Positions 12,801 to 21,931 of a DNA stretch of 64,000 bases are shown here, in pieces; positions within the stretch are counted from its first letter, which is position 1; every line of letters starts with the position of its first letter. The stretch is from assembly GCA_026182355.1 (NCBI GenBank), contig JAPFBL010001617.1, positions 7,193,001 to 7,257,000 of the forward strand, written 5' to 3'. The notes under the pieces were generated by a model. The model had not been told where the DNA came from. It was given only the letters and a program-made list of their open reading frames with translations, and made no database searches. The position numbers and the translations under genes were made by a program. This DNA is from Hermatobates lingyangjiaoensis (lineage: Eukaryota > Arthropoda > Insecta > Hemiptera > Hermatobatidae).

Positions 12801-15800
12801 TGTCGTACAGAACAACCAGTCTCAGGGAAGGTTTCATTCCATAGTAAATTCCATGTATATTAAAAGGTGCTTATGAACATAACGTTGAATCGAAGTTACT
12901 GATTTTTAATCGTAGCAATTTTTTTTTTTTTTGCAAAAATTGTGATATTGCTACTGATTTGTGAATTCGATACCGGTGGACTACGTTATTCAAAATGATT
13001 TGTTTTAATTGCAAAAGGCATCTCAACCGACTATTGTCCGTAATAATTTTATGTTATTGATTCAATACTTTTGAATTATTAATGTTAATGATGTATTTGA
13101 TATTTCGGGTAAGTCATTTTGTAGTTTCAGCGAGTGGTTTAAAGAATTTTAAATTCTAGGTTTTATTATATGTGACTGACTGAAAATGTAAGTTATTTTT
13201 TGGTAACTTCCAATTTACAAAAGGACGTGATTATTGAAATGTATTACCTTTCTTGAGAGTTATGCTTTCATGTATTTAATGCTTAATAAATTACCATGGA
13301 TTAATAAGTGTTTGAACATATAAATGAAGGGGTAATTTCATGTTATATCTATTTGGACTTGTGTATTTATGTATGCCAGACTAAGCAAAGCTTCAAGTAC
13401 TTGAATAATTCTGGATTAACTATTCCAACAGGAGAAATAAAAAAACTCTGGAATGTCCTAAACTCATCTTTACTATAAGTAAACAAAATATCATACTTCT
13501 TGGGTATATAATAAATTATATATAATATATATTATTATTATATATAATAAATAATGTTCCATTTAGGTATAATATAAATGTCTAAATGGGAGATGTTTAT
13601 TAGTCTTTCATTCGTGGAGGTAGTACAGATAGTGATTGATTCACTTATCAATATATAATAATATAAATGTCTAAATGGGAGGTGTTTATTAGTCTTTCAT
13701 TCGTGGAGGTAGTACAGACAGTGATTGTTTCACTTATCAATATATACGCTTATTTTTATATATCATATCACTGATGTATAACTACAGCAGTAATAACATT
13801 TTTGAAAAGCGAAAGTGTAGATTTCATGTTACGAAATAATCTCTTACAGGAGAACATGGCTTTTGTTCCAATAGCCAGTAGATCCCTTACATAGTTTAAG
13901 TGACCTCCTTCTACATTGAATATTTAAGGCAAATTTTCCCATTTGAAACTTGAAATATTCCTATTTTGTCTGAAATATGCTAGAAACATCTAATAAAAAA
14001 AGTCGTTTTAAAATAATTTTTGATTTAAGATGTAGGGCAATTGCGTTTATTATCCTTCAAAGAATGTTTTCAATTTTGAATTATGTTTTACATTTTTGGT
14101 CTAATATAAAATTATTATACTAGGAATTTTATGGCTTCTTAGTATTTAATAAAAAACACTATTCTTTCCCTTTGTCAAAATCATATATACCAATTTACTG
14201 TTATCTTTTTCCTGCTTGCTGTACTCTGTTATAAGGTTGCTGTGAATGTATATTGAGAAAAATATATTAGTAATTAGCCAGTTTTACATACTCAAGTCAA
14301 AGTCAAAGCCGGCTATTCAATATAATTTAAAACTCTTACAGCTAGGAGCTTATAATTTTTGAAAATAATATATATGAACGATTAGACAAGAATATTAAAA
14401 AAAAACTGGATATTTGTCAACAAACATAACTCTTCTTACTTCAGGAAAGAGTCCATTCCTCACACTTCAATAGTATCCAAAGGTACTATGATTCAAAACC
14501 AAAAACATTTTCATCTGACATTAAGTTTTGTTCAAGGGTGCAATATACACCGTGGAAAGCAATATAAATTTATATTTATTGGCCGTGATTTTTTACATGT
14601 AGAAAATTATTCCTCTTTTATATCATATAAGTCAATAAATTATATACATTTTTCCATTATACGTCTAAACGTCAATTTTATTGTAGTGGATTCACTCAAA
14701 AAATTTCTAAGTCAATGTAAACAATGCAAATAAATATCAATAAATTCGACAAGTATAGCTGGTGATCCGTTAGTATAGGATGAACAATCAGTTTTTATAG
14801 CGTTATTGCTCTTTGCCGTAATTGAAATTACGTGAGTTTTTTTATAATTGCTAATTTTTAGTTCAATTTTTTGGAAAATTTTCATGGTTTTTTAATGAGC
14901 CGTTTAACGTCAAAATAACATTTTCTGAAAACAGAAAATTCACTGTAACGCCACTCTGGTGGATGTAATTTTGGAAAAAATGTCTTAACTCATTCACCTG
15001 AGAATGTTCTAATTTTAGGTGTAGTTTCATTTTGATCTGTCAAACTGTGTGATCTGTATCGCTCTCACAAGCTTTCAGATTGAATTATAAATCAAAATTT
15101 TTACATTTCACTGAAAAAAAAAATTTTCCGTTGTTTTAAAAGCCTGAATATATTTTTAGTTTATTGTATTTGTAACCTTAAAGATAATGCCAAATTTTCA
15201 AAACTCTAGAATTAGTTGTTTAGGAGAAAAAAATTAGTCTAATAACAAGTTTTGGCTAAAAAAAAGTGCCTTCCACATCATGCATAATTGCTTCCAAACA
15301 ATAGGAATCATCTACACTATGAGGTTTATTTTTGTATTAAATATCAATTTGATCCATCAAAGATTCTGGACCGTAGGGTGGCCACAATCTTTGGATATAT
15401 ACTCACCTATCCACACACAGACATCATCGAAAAAACGTCATAAACGTCTTCTGGGACCTCAAAACATGTAATTCCGTCAAAATCTCGAGATCGAATTTTT
15501 TCACGATCAACAACTATACATTAGTAACAAAAGTAACAAATTAAGTAACAAATTATTCAAAAATTGAGGTTACAAAATTTCACCTGCTAACAAGATCATG
15601 ATATCAAACTTCCAGCAAAGTCTTAAAATTGACAACGATGTGTCAAAAGATTTTGACCCTTCTCATTGGACTTGTCATTCTCATATTTTGCCATGAATTT
15701 TACTTTCATATCTTCTTTTAATACCAGGAAGTACAATCAAGGGATTATTTCTTCTCTTGTGTTACGTAGTTATTAGCATTTTCCAAATATTTTTTCTTTT

Positions 15801-17431
15801 CTATGAATTATAAATTATGTTTACATAGTAAAACTTTACTGTGGTTTAATGATAGAAAAATTTTTATAAACCTTTCTCAAAGAAGTTTTTTATTCCTTTG
15901 TTCTGTTCACACTTTGAGGACGGAGTCTATTTGAAGTAGATGGTTTTGTATTTATGCCGCACTGATGCTAAGAGGTGTCCCTTCCTGGCTTGGTATCTTA
16001 ATTTATTTCTTAAAGAAGTAAATTTTTCTGCATGTTAGTACACTTCAGATAATTTTTTAACTCAATTTCTGTTGTAAATTGTTATCAAAAGTATCTCTAT
16101 TTTAATTCCATCTAACTTAAAATTATGATTTTATGTATATAAATAATTATAGTTTGTAATATGTCTGACTCTTATTGGGTCTGATGAGTAAAATTTTGTA
16201 TTTGTCCATTTTGTTTCATAATCGAAAATAGAATGACTTTTTCGGAATATAGGGAATCATCTGAGCTTGGAGAGAATTAATTTTAATATAATATGAATAC
16301 ACTTTGAAAAAGTATTTCGAATTGAAAATGAAATTTTCTTTTATTTGCTGTAGATTCGTAGTTTTTTTTAAAGTAATATTAACATAGCTGCTCATTAAAA
16401 AAAAAATAGTGAATTAATTTCAACTTTAGTTCCATATGAATGTATCGTTTACTTTTCTTTAATGAAAATTTTTTTTAATGATAGTTACAACAAAGTATGA
16501 ATAATTTTTCTAAAATTTTGATACTTTTTCCATGTTCATAGGTTGTTTTAGCCTTCGATATAGAATTATAACCACTTCTATACTTTTAGTATTTGAAAAA
16601 TCTTTATGATCACTTGATGATGAATAAAGTTGAAAGACATTTGAAGTTCTCGTTTATACATAAATTAAATTAGAGCAAGATCGGTTTGTAAAGAGTGGGT
16701 AGATACTTTTTAAGGTTTAATCCGCATAGACTAGACGGAAATGGAGCCAATTAAAAGCGTTAAAAAATGTCTTTCATATGAATTTTCATAAAACATTTCA
16801 AGTGTATAAAACATTTTAATTACACTCAAGTTTGTTTTTCTTTTGAAAACTATTAACTTACGTTAGGATGGTTGTTCAGGAATGATAAAACTACAACCAA
16901 GGATACTTGTGATGGTCATTATGACACTTCATTGGATCAGTTTCCTGATGCTGCTCCATCTGATTTTTTAGGATCTGGATCAACTTCTGGGTAAACTTTT
17001 TCTATTTAGTATAACTGAGTGAATTAAACAATTTATTACTTTGGTATTCTATATTCAGTTTGAATGTTTATTTCTTTATCAAATAACATCTTGAAGTTAA
17101 ACAATTCTATTAAAATTTTCCAATGTTCTTTATTTTTTTGTCATTAATGAAGAATAAGGATATCTCATATTATTTTCAAGATTCCAGTTGGTTTGAGGAA
17201 CTGTGTGTACTTCTTCAATATAGTTTGCTTTAATGTAATTGTTCTTTGGCCAATTGTTATAAAAGTATCTCTTGGGACTATAATTAAAATTAAAACAAAT
17301 ATTGTTATTTTTGACCTTACAGAAAAGAATCTTCATCCAGTCCTTCTACTCGAGAAAAAGATTTGTCATTTGTTACTGAAGAAACAAGGAAAAGAAGACT
17401 TGAAAAATTTTTCCAAGAAAATAACCTCTAG
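73..17431 (+). CDS. SYVN1: Synoviolin (HRD1) E3 ubiquitin ligase, C-terminal part, six exons
   Basis: Synoviolin is the membrane-anchored RING ubiquitin ligase of ER-associated degradation; it ubiquitinates misfolded proteins leaving the ER. Six exons are visible: 73-375, 7331-7432, 8870-9056, 12415-12543, 16880-16990 and 17323-17431. Their phases join without a break and give roughly 312 residues. Order of regions: second half of the RING-H2 finger (LPCNHIFH, then C, then CPTC), a Pro/Gln/Asn-rich cytosolic linker, the conserved GLSLDELKTMEKM helix segment, a Ser/Glu-rich tail, and a basic C-terminal ETRKRRLEK motif like the LRRRRLQK end of vertebrate SYVN1. The transmembrane part and the first RING cysteines must lie before position 1. 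The full protein is usually about 600 residues. Introns reach 7 kb and are filled with transposon debris. Identity is near certain; individual splice sites are inferred by eye. Confidence 0.93.
661..1012 (-). pseudogene. Penelope-like element GIY-YIG endonuclease fragment
   Basis: Reading the - strand from about 1012 gives a typical PLE endonuclease: CATLPSKYIGLTTTKLSQRL, then TLHLAGGAPKSHAEE, then ILEALYINE. GIY-YIG endonucleases nick target DNA during PLE retrotransposition. Only the second half of the domain is present. No reverse transcriptase is attached, and the reading opens directly into a small tandem repeat at about 1012. It is a dead fragment inside a synoviolin intron. Confidence 0.8.
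1012..1153. repeat. Three ~30-bp tandem units, an inverted half unit, then (TA)n
   Basis: The phrase gtgtatgatggcagcaga occurs three times between 1017 and 1092. It is then followed by its reverse complement, ctgctgccatcatacac, at 1091-1107. A (TA) tract of over 40 bases follows. The inverted piece makes a hairpin next to the microsatellite. Confidence 0.8.
1510..1795 (+). pseudogene. Decayed PLE GIY-YIG endonuclease
   Basis: With stops and shifts the + strand reads CATLPSR, IGMTTTRLSRRLTMHLAAGA, and later an ILEALYIKD-like piece. These match the PLE endonuclease seen at 42843-43367. The Tyr of the YIG motif is replaced by a stop codon, so this copy is dead. It lies between the inverted repeats described at 1186-2244. 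Confidence 0.7.
2031..2070 (+). ncRNA. Hammerhead-ribozyme-like motif (AGCT family)
   Basis: Core CTGAGGA at 2036-2042, one unpaired base, stem II AACA/TGTT, then GAAA at 2058-2061. GAAA runs into the palindrome AGCT and a T. Before the core is TAAAC, which pairs with GTTTA just after that T. All conserved hammerhead core bases are present by eye. Activity is not shown. Confidence 0.55.
2652..3002 (-). CDS. PLE GIY-YIG endonuclease domain, left palindrome arm
   Basis: A 116-residue open frame holds a complete GIY-YIG module: LIYAIKCKDCDKCYYGETSR, then LKERLYQHNYSI, then GHAINEGHTFDFE, and a C-terminal LEMLYIKKD. In this family Tyr, the YYGET stretch and the Arg of LKERL form the catalytic face, and the paired cysteines CKDC and CDKC are typical of PLE endonucleases. 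In an intact element this domain follows the reverse transcriptase, which is missing here. It is nearly identical to the copy in the right arm. Expression is doubtful. Confidence 0.8.
   Translation of the reverse strand: MKEKIPKELQSNLIYAIKCKDCDKCYYGETSRFLKERLYQHNYSIRTNKSNATALAGHAINEGHTFDFEDTTIIEKEKDEQRRKTLEMLYIKKDLSSINHRSDITNLSNIYSGVLC
2962..3420 (+). CDS. PLE GIY-YIG endonuclease domain, right palindrome arm
   Basis: This 152-residue open frame encodes the same GIY-YIG domain as the left arm. The first 15 or so residues (up to KFENKEVT) come from reading across the left arm in antisense and are not family sequence. The family part starts near FYNKRKNKSLFSNLKEKIP, which may be the tail of the RT-EN linker, followed by the IY, YYGETSR and LKERLYQH motifs. 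The frame is intact to its stop, with one residue difference from the other arm. It is an orphan endonuclease fragment; no reverse transcriptase is adjacent. Confidence 0.8.
   Translation: MRLLCNSFGIFSFKFENKEVTLAFYNKRKNKSLFSNLKEKIPKELQSNLIYAIKCKDCDKCYYGETSRFLKERLYQHNYSIRTNKSNATALAGHAINEGHTFDFEDTTIIEKEKDEQTRKTLEMLYIKKDLSSINHRSDITNLSNIYSGVLC
3709..3760 (+). ncRNA. Hammerhead-like terminal hairpin of the youngest PLE family, G5 missing
   Basis: Reads GCC, TATGA, hairpin GGTTTT/AAAACC, CGAAACGTTGGC. The layout equals the other motifs: stem GCC/GGC, hairpin, GAA, palindrome ACGT, T. The core reads CTATGA, as if CTGATGA had lost its G5, which the ribozyme needs. The same form is seen at 2324-2363, 48240-48283 and 61634-61673, so the loss is fixed in this family. 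A catalytically dead relic is likely. Confidence 0.4.
3847..3874. repeat. (TA)n tract at the PLE end
   Basis: TA dinucleotides follow the sequence tcaaacggtcgatatattat, which also precedes the (TA)n at 61004. The tract is thus part of the PLE terminal structure and not a random microsatellite. Confidence 0.7.
4108..6165 (+). mobile_element. Old copy (C) of the unnamed 2.1 kb TIR element
   Basis: The left end, GGTGTGGTCTACACTTAAC followed by TTTACTATAAGTAAACATAA, matches the terminal inverted repeat of the copies at 13437 and 24335. Internal similarity resumes at 5490-6165, for example ctcacaagctttcagattca and ctaagtccatgtaaaca. No right end is seen. The copy is heavily diverged and has no coding capacity. 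Confidence 0.65.
7331..7432 (+). CDS. SYVN1: Synoviolin exon: Phe/Pro-rich linker
   Basis: Acceptor attaatag at 7323-7330 and donor gtgagt at 7433. The frame reads SSESTSSSNWNIPFGVQPEF, then FPEFSPLFPFLTL. It lies where vertebrate SYVN1 has Phe/Pro repeats. Phase matches the exon before (one base carried) and after (one base left). Confidence 0.85.
7433..8869 (+). other. Synoviolin intron without recognisable features
   Basis: AT-rich, with no exon or transposon that I can identify. Short open frames here carry no known motif. Confidence 0.6.
8870..9056 (+). CDS. SYVN1: Synoviolin exon: conserved helical segment after the RING
   Basis: Acceptor ttatttcag ends at 8869 and donor gtaata starts at 9057. 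The translation APPPLPPTDGLSLDELKTME followed by EGVEARLKCLQNISRMLDTS aligns well with GLTPEELRALEGHERQHLEA of human SYVN1. In that protein family the segment is a predicted helix in the cytosolic tail. This exon is the strongest support for the gene identity besides the RING. Confidence 0.92.
9057..12414 (+). other. Synoviolin intron with a hAT fossil
   Basis: AT-rich intron. Apart from a hAT transposase fossil at 10195-10765 and a poly-T run near 10123 nothing is recognisable. The open frame at 10983-11243 has no family motif I can see. Confidence 0.6.
10195..10765 (+). pseudogene. hAT transposase fossil (ZBED5-like BED finger and start of the core)
   Basis: In shifting frames the + strand reads SWSGDVNKPSLLCAPCGYRL (like the BED-type zinc region), then HEVLKIIALNSKVERELDKY, then VKDLNFITGNKSTDISGTSH with LAFVRFNGGDEIIF. 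This order matches ZBED5-like hAT proteins, where the last piece is the start of the RNase H-like fold (the family's LDESTD). The first catalytic acid appears as Asn in GNKSTD. Several stops and frameshifts make it dead. No TIRs were found. Confidence 0.6.
12415..12543 (+). CDS. SYVN1: Synoviolin exon: Ser/Glu-rich tail
   Basis: Acceptor atgcatag ends at 12414 and donor gtaaga starts at 12544. Reads PMTFTKSHEPEMMPCSSKEA, then a stretch ending SVNEDSETVVT. It is low in conservation but in phase on both sides, and it sits where SYVN1 has its variable Ser/Thr/Glu tail. No other exon fits the two-base phase left by the preceding exon. Confidence 0.78.
13437..15510 (+). mobile_element. TIR element copy A, right end lost
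   Basis: Starts with a diverged terminal repeat (CTCTGGAATGTCCTAAACTC followed by TTTACTATAAGTAAACAAAA). It then runs parallel to the copy at 24335-26458 through landmarks such as ggattcactcaaaaaatttc, ctcacaagctttcagattga, ggaccgtagggtggccac and aatctcgagatcgaattttt. After the last landmark the TIR expected on the right is absent. No protein is encoded. Confidence 0.8.
13571..13747 (+). repeat. Two tandem 89-bp copies inside TIR element A
   Basis: The block from aatataaatgtctaaatggg to cacttatcaatatata occurs at 13571 and again at 13660, with only a few differences. The homologous place in copy B (about 24425) has one unit, so the duplication arose in this copy. Confidence 0.85.
16880..16990 (+). 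CDS. SYVN1: Synoviolin exon: acidic tail
   Basis: The acceptor is gttgttcag ending at 16879; a nearer tag at 16864-16866 would put a stop in frame. Donor gtaaac starts at 16991. Reads NDKTTTKDTCDGHYDTSLDQ then FPDAAPSDFLGSGSTS. Phase is right on both sides. Sequence is not conserved, so support comes from splice signals and frame continuity. Confidence 0.78.
17323..17431 (+). CDS. SYVN1: Synoviolin last exon: basic C-terminus
   Basis: Acceptor gaccttacag ends at 17322; stop tag at 17429-17431. Reads KESSSSPSTREKDLSFVTEE, then TRKRRLEKFFQENNL. The Arg/Lys cluster followed by a Leu-rich end resembles LRRRRLQKLE at the C-terminus of vertebrate SYVN1. It joins the previous exon in phase. Polyadenylation signals follow at 17619. 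Confidence 0.88.
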
Positions 17432-17618
17432 TTTAAATGTTGAATTATTTAATTATATGGTTTTTGAAAATGGTTTGTAATTATTTCTGCTGTATTCCAG
17501 TTTTTTCTTTTTTTTTTTTGTTGAAGTTACCTATATTCTTCGGAATCAATATTATTATGTTTTTAATCATTTCAGTTTTATTAGGAAATTTATTATAAAT
17601 ATGTAAAGTGTAAGTTTT

Positions 17619-17628
17619 AATAAATAAA
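17619..17628 (+). promoter_or_regulatory. Polyadenylation signals of synoviolin
   Basis: Two overlapping AATAAA hexamers lie about 190 bp after the synoviolin stop codon, in an AT-rich 3' region. This is a normal 3' UTR length. Confidence 0.6.
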
Positions 17629-17639
17629 TTGTTATTAGG

Positions 17640-18095
17640 TATTTTGTTTGAAGAAGCATATTATTTTATAAAATACATTTAACCTGTAACTTTCCAAACT
17701 TTCGGTACATTTTACCAAACATCCCCTCATACAATTTTCGGTATTGAAGCAAATATAATCAACAGATTTTTTTTTATATTTGTATATTAATAATATTTCA
17801 TAGATTTTAATAAAATCCACGTCATTCATGATCATTAATTTTTTTTTCAGTTCTGTTCTTTAATGCCAAAAATTAGACTCTTTCTTGAGTAAGATTTAGC
17901 TCAATGTGTTATTGGAAGAAAAACACCATTGTGAGTAATTTGTGACAGTTTTACAATGATTTTTCGAAGAGGTACATGGTAAATATATTTTACCAGAAGG
18001 AACGTTGCTCTCAGTGGAAACAGGTGTACTAAAATCGAGCATGTTGAAACAGTTCCTGTGGAAATTTTAATACCCATTAAGCATATGCTCTAAAA
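17640..18095. other. Intergenic, nothing recognised
   Basis: AT-rich spacer after synoviolin with no conserved open frame or repeat that I recognise. Confidence 0.5.
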
Positions 18096-18515
18096 CAGGG
18101 GTTCTTAACCTTTTTTTTAGTCAGATCCCTTTGTTTGAGGGTTTAGTGAAAGTGTGGATCCCTTTCTTAGGGAAATCAAATAAACGTTGCATTGCACGCA
18201 ATGAAATAACTTTATTAAATCTCATAGTATATGATATGCACTAAGTAAATAATCTGAAAACTGAAATATAATCATCTTGGGCAAAGTAAACAAGACAAAA
18301 ACTTTAGTTTTGTCCAAAGTTCATTTCAGTCAGAAGATTATTGTTCTTGGCTTGATCAGAAGATGAACTGTGACGTGCTCTTTGACAATGTAACACGAAT
18401 GTCACCTGTGGTATACAATCAAATTATGCACATTTGTTGCTGAATATAAATATTAATTTTCAATTTGACCTTCACGGACCTCCTGAGGCCTACCCATGGG
18501 ACCAGGTTAGCAGAA
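18096..18515. mobile_element. Decayed hAT-type MITE
   Basis: Begins CAGGGGTTCTTAACC, the usual start of hAT-type short elements. The interior has the familiar 'gatccctttg' type phrase, and the other end has a 'ggacctcctgag...gggaccaggtta' phrase resembling the complement of the start. The right TIR has decayed, so the end is approximate and no target duplication is clear. Confidence 0.55.
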
Positions 18516-18845
18516 GGCTCGAAATTAAGACCTTCTTGTCAGAAAACTGATTTTTGTATATGGAAATGCAAGCAGAATGCCGTATTTCCACCAAAAAATA
18601 TTTGGACGATGAGGTCACCTCTATTATCAAAACCAGCTAAAGGGTATAGAATCAAAGAAGAATTTGAAAGCCAGTATATCGCAGTTTACAATGTGTAGTA
18701 CTTCTTAAATTCAACCTAATTCACTGGTTTGCGTAGTCGCCTTGTCTAGTTTGAAACATGTATAATCGGTAGGTTGAATATGTGTGAAAAAATAACTCGC
18801 TCAGTTAATTACAAATTCTCATCTTGTTAATGAATTTATTCATTT

Positions 18846-18861
18846 GGGGGGGGGGGGGGGT
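18846..18861. repeat. Run of 16 G
   Basis: Sixteen consecutive G residues stand in an otherwise AT-rich region. This could form a four-stranded structure or reflect sequencing slippage. Confidence 0.9.
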
Positions 18862-19235
18862 ACTGTATACCAAGAAGACGAACTTTGAGAAAGAGATAGC
18901 TACTGAGAGGGTATTGTTACACAAAACAATACCAGATGGATGCCAATGTTTCGTAAAATGTATTTGACTAAAGGGTAATTAGAATTAATACAAGCAAGGA
19001 ATTTATTCTAGACTTCTACGAAATTAAACTGTAAATAAATACATTACTTCATGTATACAGAGATTATGATTATAATGTAATTGAATATGAATAATTCAGC
19101 ATTCTACACTTTGAAACATAAACTTTTAATAGTTTTGCTTCGTTGTAGTCAATTGAAAGTATTGTAGGACTAATTAATACTAAATGGTTTCTAAATTTGG
19201 TATTCCTTCAGTGTTGATTTCATGGTAAATATAAC

Positions 19236-19289
19236 AGATAATGACTGGTAACAGGATCAGTAAGATAATGACTGGTAACAGGATCAGTA
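19236..19289. repeat. 27-bp tandem duplication
   Basis: The unit agataatgactggtaacag plus gatcagta is present twice, head to tail, without differences. Nothing else is recognised from 18862 to 20280. Confidence 0.9.
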
Positions 19290-20280
19290 TTATAGTTAGA
19301 CTATATATTAAGAAATTAACCACTTATACTCAAATGAAACCATTTCAAGGGAAAGTATAAATAAATGCAATATATATCATAACTTTAATAATAAAGCTGT
19401 ATTGCTTTGTCATTATTTTACTATTGTAAGAATAGTGGTCATACAAAAGATATCAATTTTGAAGAAGGGACACACTTTGAGGTTTTCTGAATACAGTCTT
19501 GACATTTTTAAGATAGTGTACGGCATGGATGTGTATCCAAGATCTTGTAATTAAGATCTTAAGTTACAAATATAGTTCTGGCAGATTTTAATGAAAGTTG
19601 TCAGATTGAAGTTCTTGGTATGGAAATGTACCCTATGATCTTGGGTAATATTACATCAAAACAAGTGATTTTACATTTTTCGTGATTTTATTAATACAGT
19701 ATTATATTTTAATGACTGCCACAAATGTAAAATATTAGGAGTGACTTCCTTGTGTGATTTTATTTTTGGCTTTTCATACTTGCTAAACGAAATTAAATTG
19801 ATGCTAACAACCTGTTGATTTACCTCTTCCTTTTTGATATTGAATCGAATTAAATTTACTTTATAACTTCCCAGAGTTCATAAATAACTATTCAAATTAC
19901 ATTTTCTTCAAAAAGGGTAAAATATAGTAACCATATTAAAATAAATCAGTTAGATTGATTGTTCATTATTTCAACAATTAAACTGTTTTAAAATATCAAA
20001 CAAATGTTTGGATGCTGATATTAGTTCAAGAAACAGTATGTATCTAATAGTTGCACAAATTGAAATTATGGTGTATTTTTGTTGACAGTTCTCGTATAAA
20101 ATAGGGACCGAGAAATTGTGCTACTTGTATGTTTGGTCTCTCTTTTTAACATAGTGTCATTTTTTTTTAAAACTACGTTCATTTCCTTCTATCAATGAGA
20201 AGTTCCTTTCAATATTTTTGGATTCAAGTTGCACACAAATCTAAACAACATTGAAAGTGGTGGCGAAAACCGTTCTCCAA

Positions 20281-20286
20281 TTTATT
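20281..20286 (-). promoter_or_regulatory. Polyadenylation signal of the SET-domain gene
   Basis: tttatt on + reads AATAAA on the coding strand, 57 bp past the stop codon. Position and sequence suit a cleavage signal. Confidence 0.5.
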
Positions 20287-20342
20287 TAAACGAATGCTAT
20301 AAATCCTTTTGCTTTGCAAAATCTACATTCATCATCTTGCGA

Positions 20343-21101
20343 TCAATCTAAGCACGTTTTTGGTAAAAGGAATTTGCAGTTATCACTCTCACAGAAGCAA
20401 GGTGTGGAACTTGACATTGAACTCGATACACCATAAGAATAAGTGAGTTCGGATCCAGGTTCAATATCCTGAGAAGAAAATATACAAACTTTTGGAATAC
20501 AACAATTAACTCTAACAGGCACCAATTTACAGTTAGGGGAGCAGGAGTGATTCACGTAACGACCAATGTTAGACAGGTGAAGAGCATCCACAACAGTTGT
20601 TTGGCATTTGCTATTGAAATATTCTTTCATAACCAAAATATATGGATTACTTTTCATGATAGTATACCTCCTTCGCGCTTCTTCCATCCCTATTATTTCT
20701 CCTGCATACTCACAAATAAATGTACCTTTCAAAATGAAATATTCATTAAATACACCCCAACCTTTGTTGGAAGTTAATTTTAATTTCAAATCATTACGAG
20801 GACCTTTTTGGACAACTTTGTTGGAACAATTCCAACAAACACAATGTGATCCACATTCGAAGATGGGCTGATCATCGTAATCATTAATTAATGTTCCATG
20901 ATCATAATTTTTACCAAACCTATTGATGCAGGGACAAGAATTATCAAAACAATTAGAGCCGGTTAAATTAGCACAATGACATTTCACATCGTAAACTGTA
21001 TTGAGTAGATCTAAATCAGCTCCTGTTCCAGGTATAGACTCTTCTATATAATAAAGATTTGTAATGCAACTAGGATGAGAATACGAATCTTCTGAGTTCA
21101 T
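20343..21101 (-). CDS. SETMAR/set-23-like histone lysine methyltransferase
   Basis: A 252-residue protein with all three parts of a SET methyltransferase. Pre-SET (about residues 39-98): the C-x-C and C-x-C-x clusters from VKCHC to NCSNKVVQKG, which bind zinc. SET (about 105-225): GWGVF, CEYAGEIIG, the substrate/cofactor core NIGRYVNHSCSPNC, and ELTYSYG. Post-SET: CFCESDNCK. The pattern and GTGAD opening match the SET half of human SETMAR and C. elegans set-23, proteins of about 250 residues linked to histone H3 methylation. ELTYDY is the usual motif; here D is S, while the catalytic Tyr is kept. The frame has no introns. The Met at 21101 is the first Met after an in-frame stop about 36 bases upstream, so upstream exons are possible but not needed. 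No mariner transposase is fused. Confidence 0.9.
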   Translation of the reverse strand: MNSEDSYSHPSCITNLYYIEESIPGTGADLDLLNTVYDVKCHCANLTGSNCFDNSCPCINRFGKNYDHGTLINDYDDQPIFECGSHCVCWNCSNKVVQKGPRNDLKLKLTSNKGWGVFNEYFILKGTFICEYAGEIIGMEEARRRYTIMKSNPYILVMKEYFNSKCQTTVVDALHLSNIGRYVNHSCSPNCKLVPVRVNCCIPKVCIFSSQDIEPGSELTYSYGVSSSMSSSTPCFCESDNCKFLLPKTCLD

Positions 21102-21931
21102 GACATTGACACAATAACCTGACCTGATAGAACAGTTTTAATTAGTTTGCAACCTCTTAACGTCAAATAAAGAGTTAAAATTTAAAAGAACAGTTTAAAT
21201 TTTCCTAAAAAAATTAAGTTTTTTATTTATGTTTTGAATGGACACAAACAGATATATTCCCAAAGGTATGTATAAAGAGAAAAATTATTCCAGAAAAAAT
21301 AGTCTCCTACTGTTTTTTAATGCATTATCGGAATTCTCTGAACTTCTGATATAAACCAACTTTCTTAGGTTTAATTATAACATTTGAAAAAAATTTTGTA
21401 TAAGTTTTTGAAATATTTGTTTCAAATTACCAAATAAACCTATGTTAGATTAAAGCATTTTGTGCATAACTAATAATGTTTATAAACAATGGATAATTTA
21501 ACTAATTATTATTATTATTTTACAGAAATGATTCTGCCTTTAATATACTCAGGACCATGTTTGTTTTGGCGCGACATCTATATAAGAGCAGAAAATGCTT
21601 GTTAACCTGGTATCCCTGTGGAGAGATTCATGGAATAATGATTCGAAAGACTGATGAAAAGGTGACAAAATTGTTGAAAGTACAGTGTATAAACTTGATT
21701 TATACTGGTCAGGATGCATGTGTCAGACAGAGAAGTAGACGATAAGGTAACTTAAAATGACGTACGTGTACTACTAATAATAACAATGAGATTAATCTCA
21801 TTACTTCGTATAAGATTTAAGAAGAATAAAATTCTAGCGTGTAAAAAATATCAACGCCCAAACATATAATTTCTGATTCTTTCCATGGTATGATGGATTT
21901 GTTCAATAAAATGCTCTAATCAATCTATTTA
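21102..21931. other. Spacer upstream of the SET gene
   Basis: AT-rich. A 62-residue frame at 21557-21745 preceded by tggcgcgacatctatataag is of unknown meaning. A retroelement leader just before the BEL/Pao body is possible but not supported further. Confidence 0.4.

Larger units (their letters stand above)
12544..16879 (+). other. Synoviolin intron holding copy A of the TIR element
   Basis: Contains the TIR element at about 13437-15510 with its internal tandem duplication. The remaining sequence, 12544-13436 and 15511-16879, is AT-rich with no recognisable feature. Confidence 0.6.

Noticed and set aside
12663..12863. 66-residue frame in a synoviolin intron
   Set aside because: No splice signals in the required phase and no similarity; exons 4 and 5 join without it.
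16864..16867. Alternative acceptor tag for the fifth synoviolin exon
   Set aside because: It puts a stop codon in frame after five codons; the acceptor ending at 16879 keeps the frame open.
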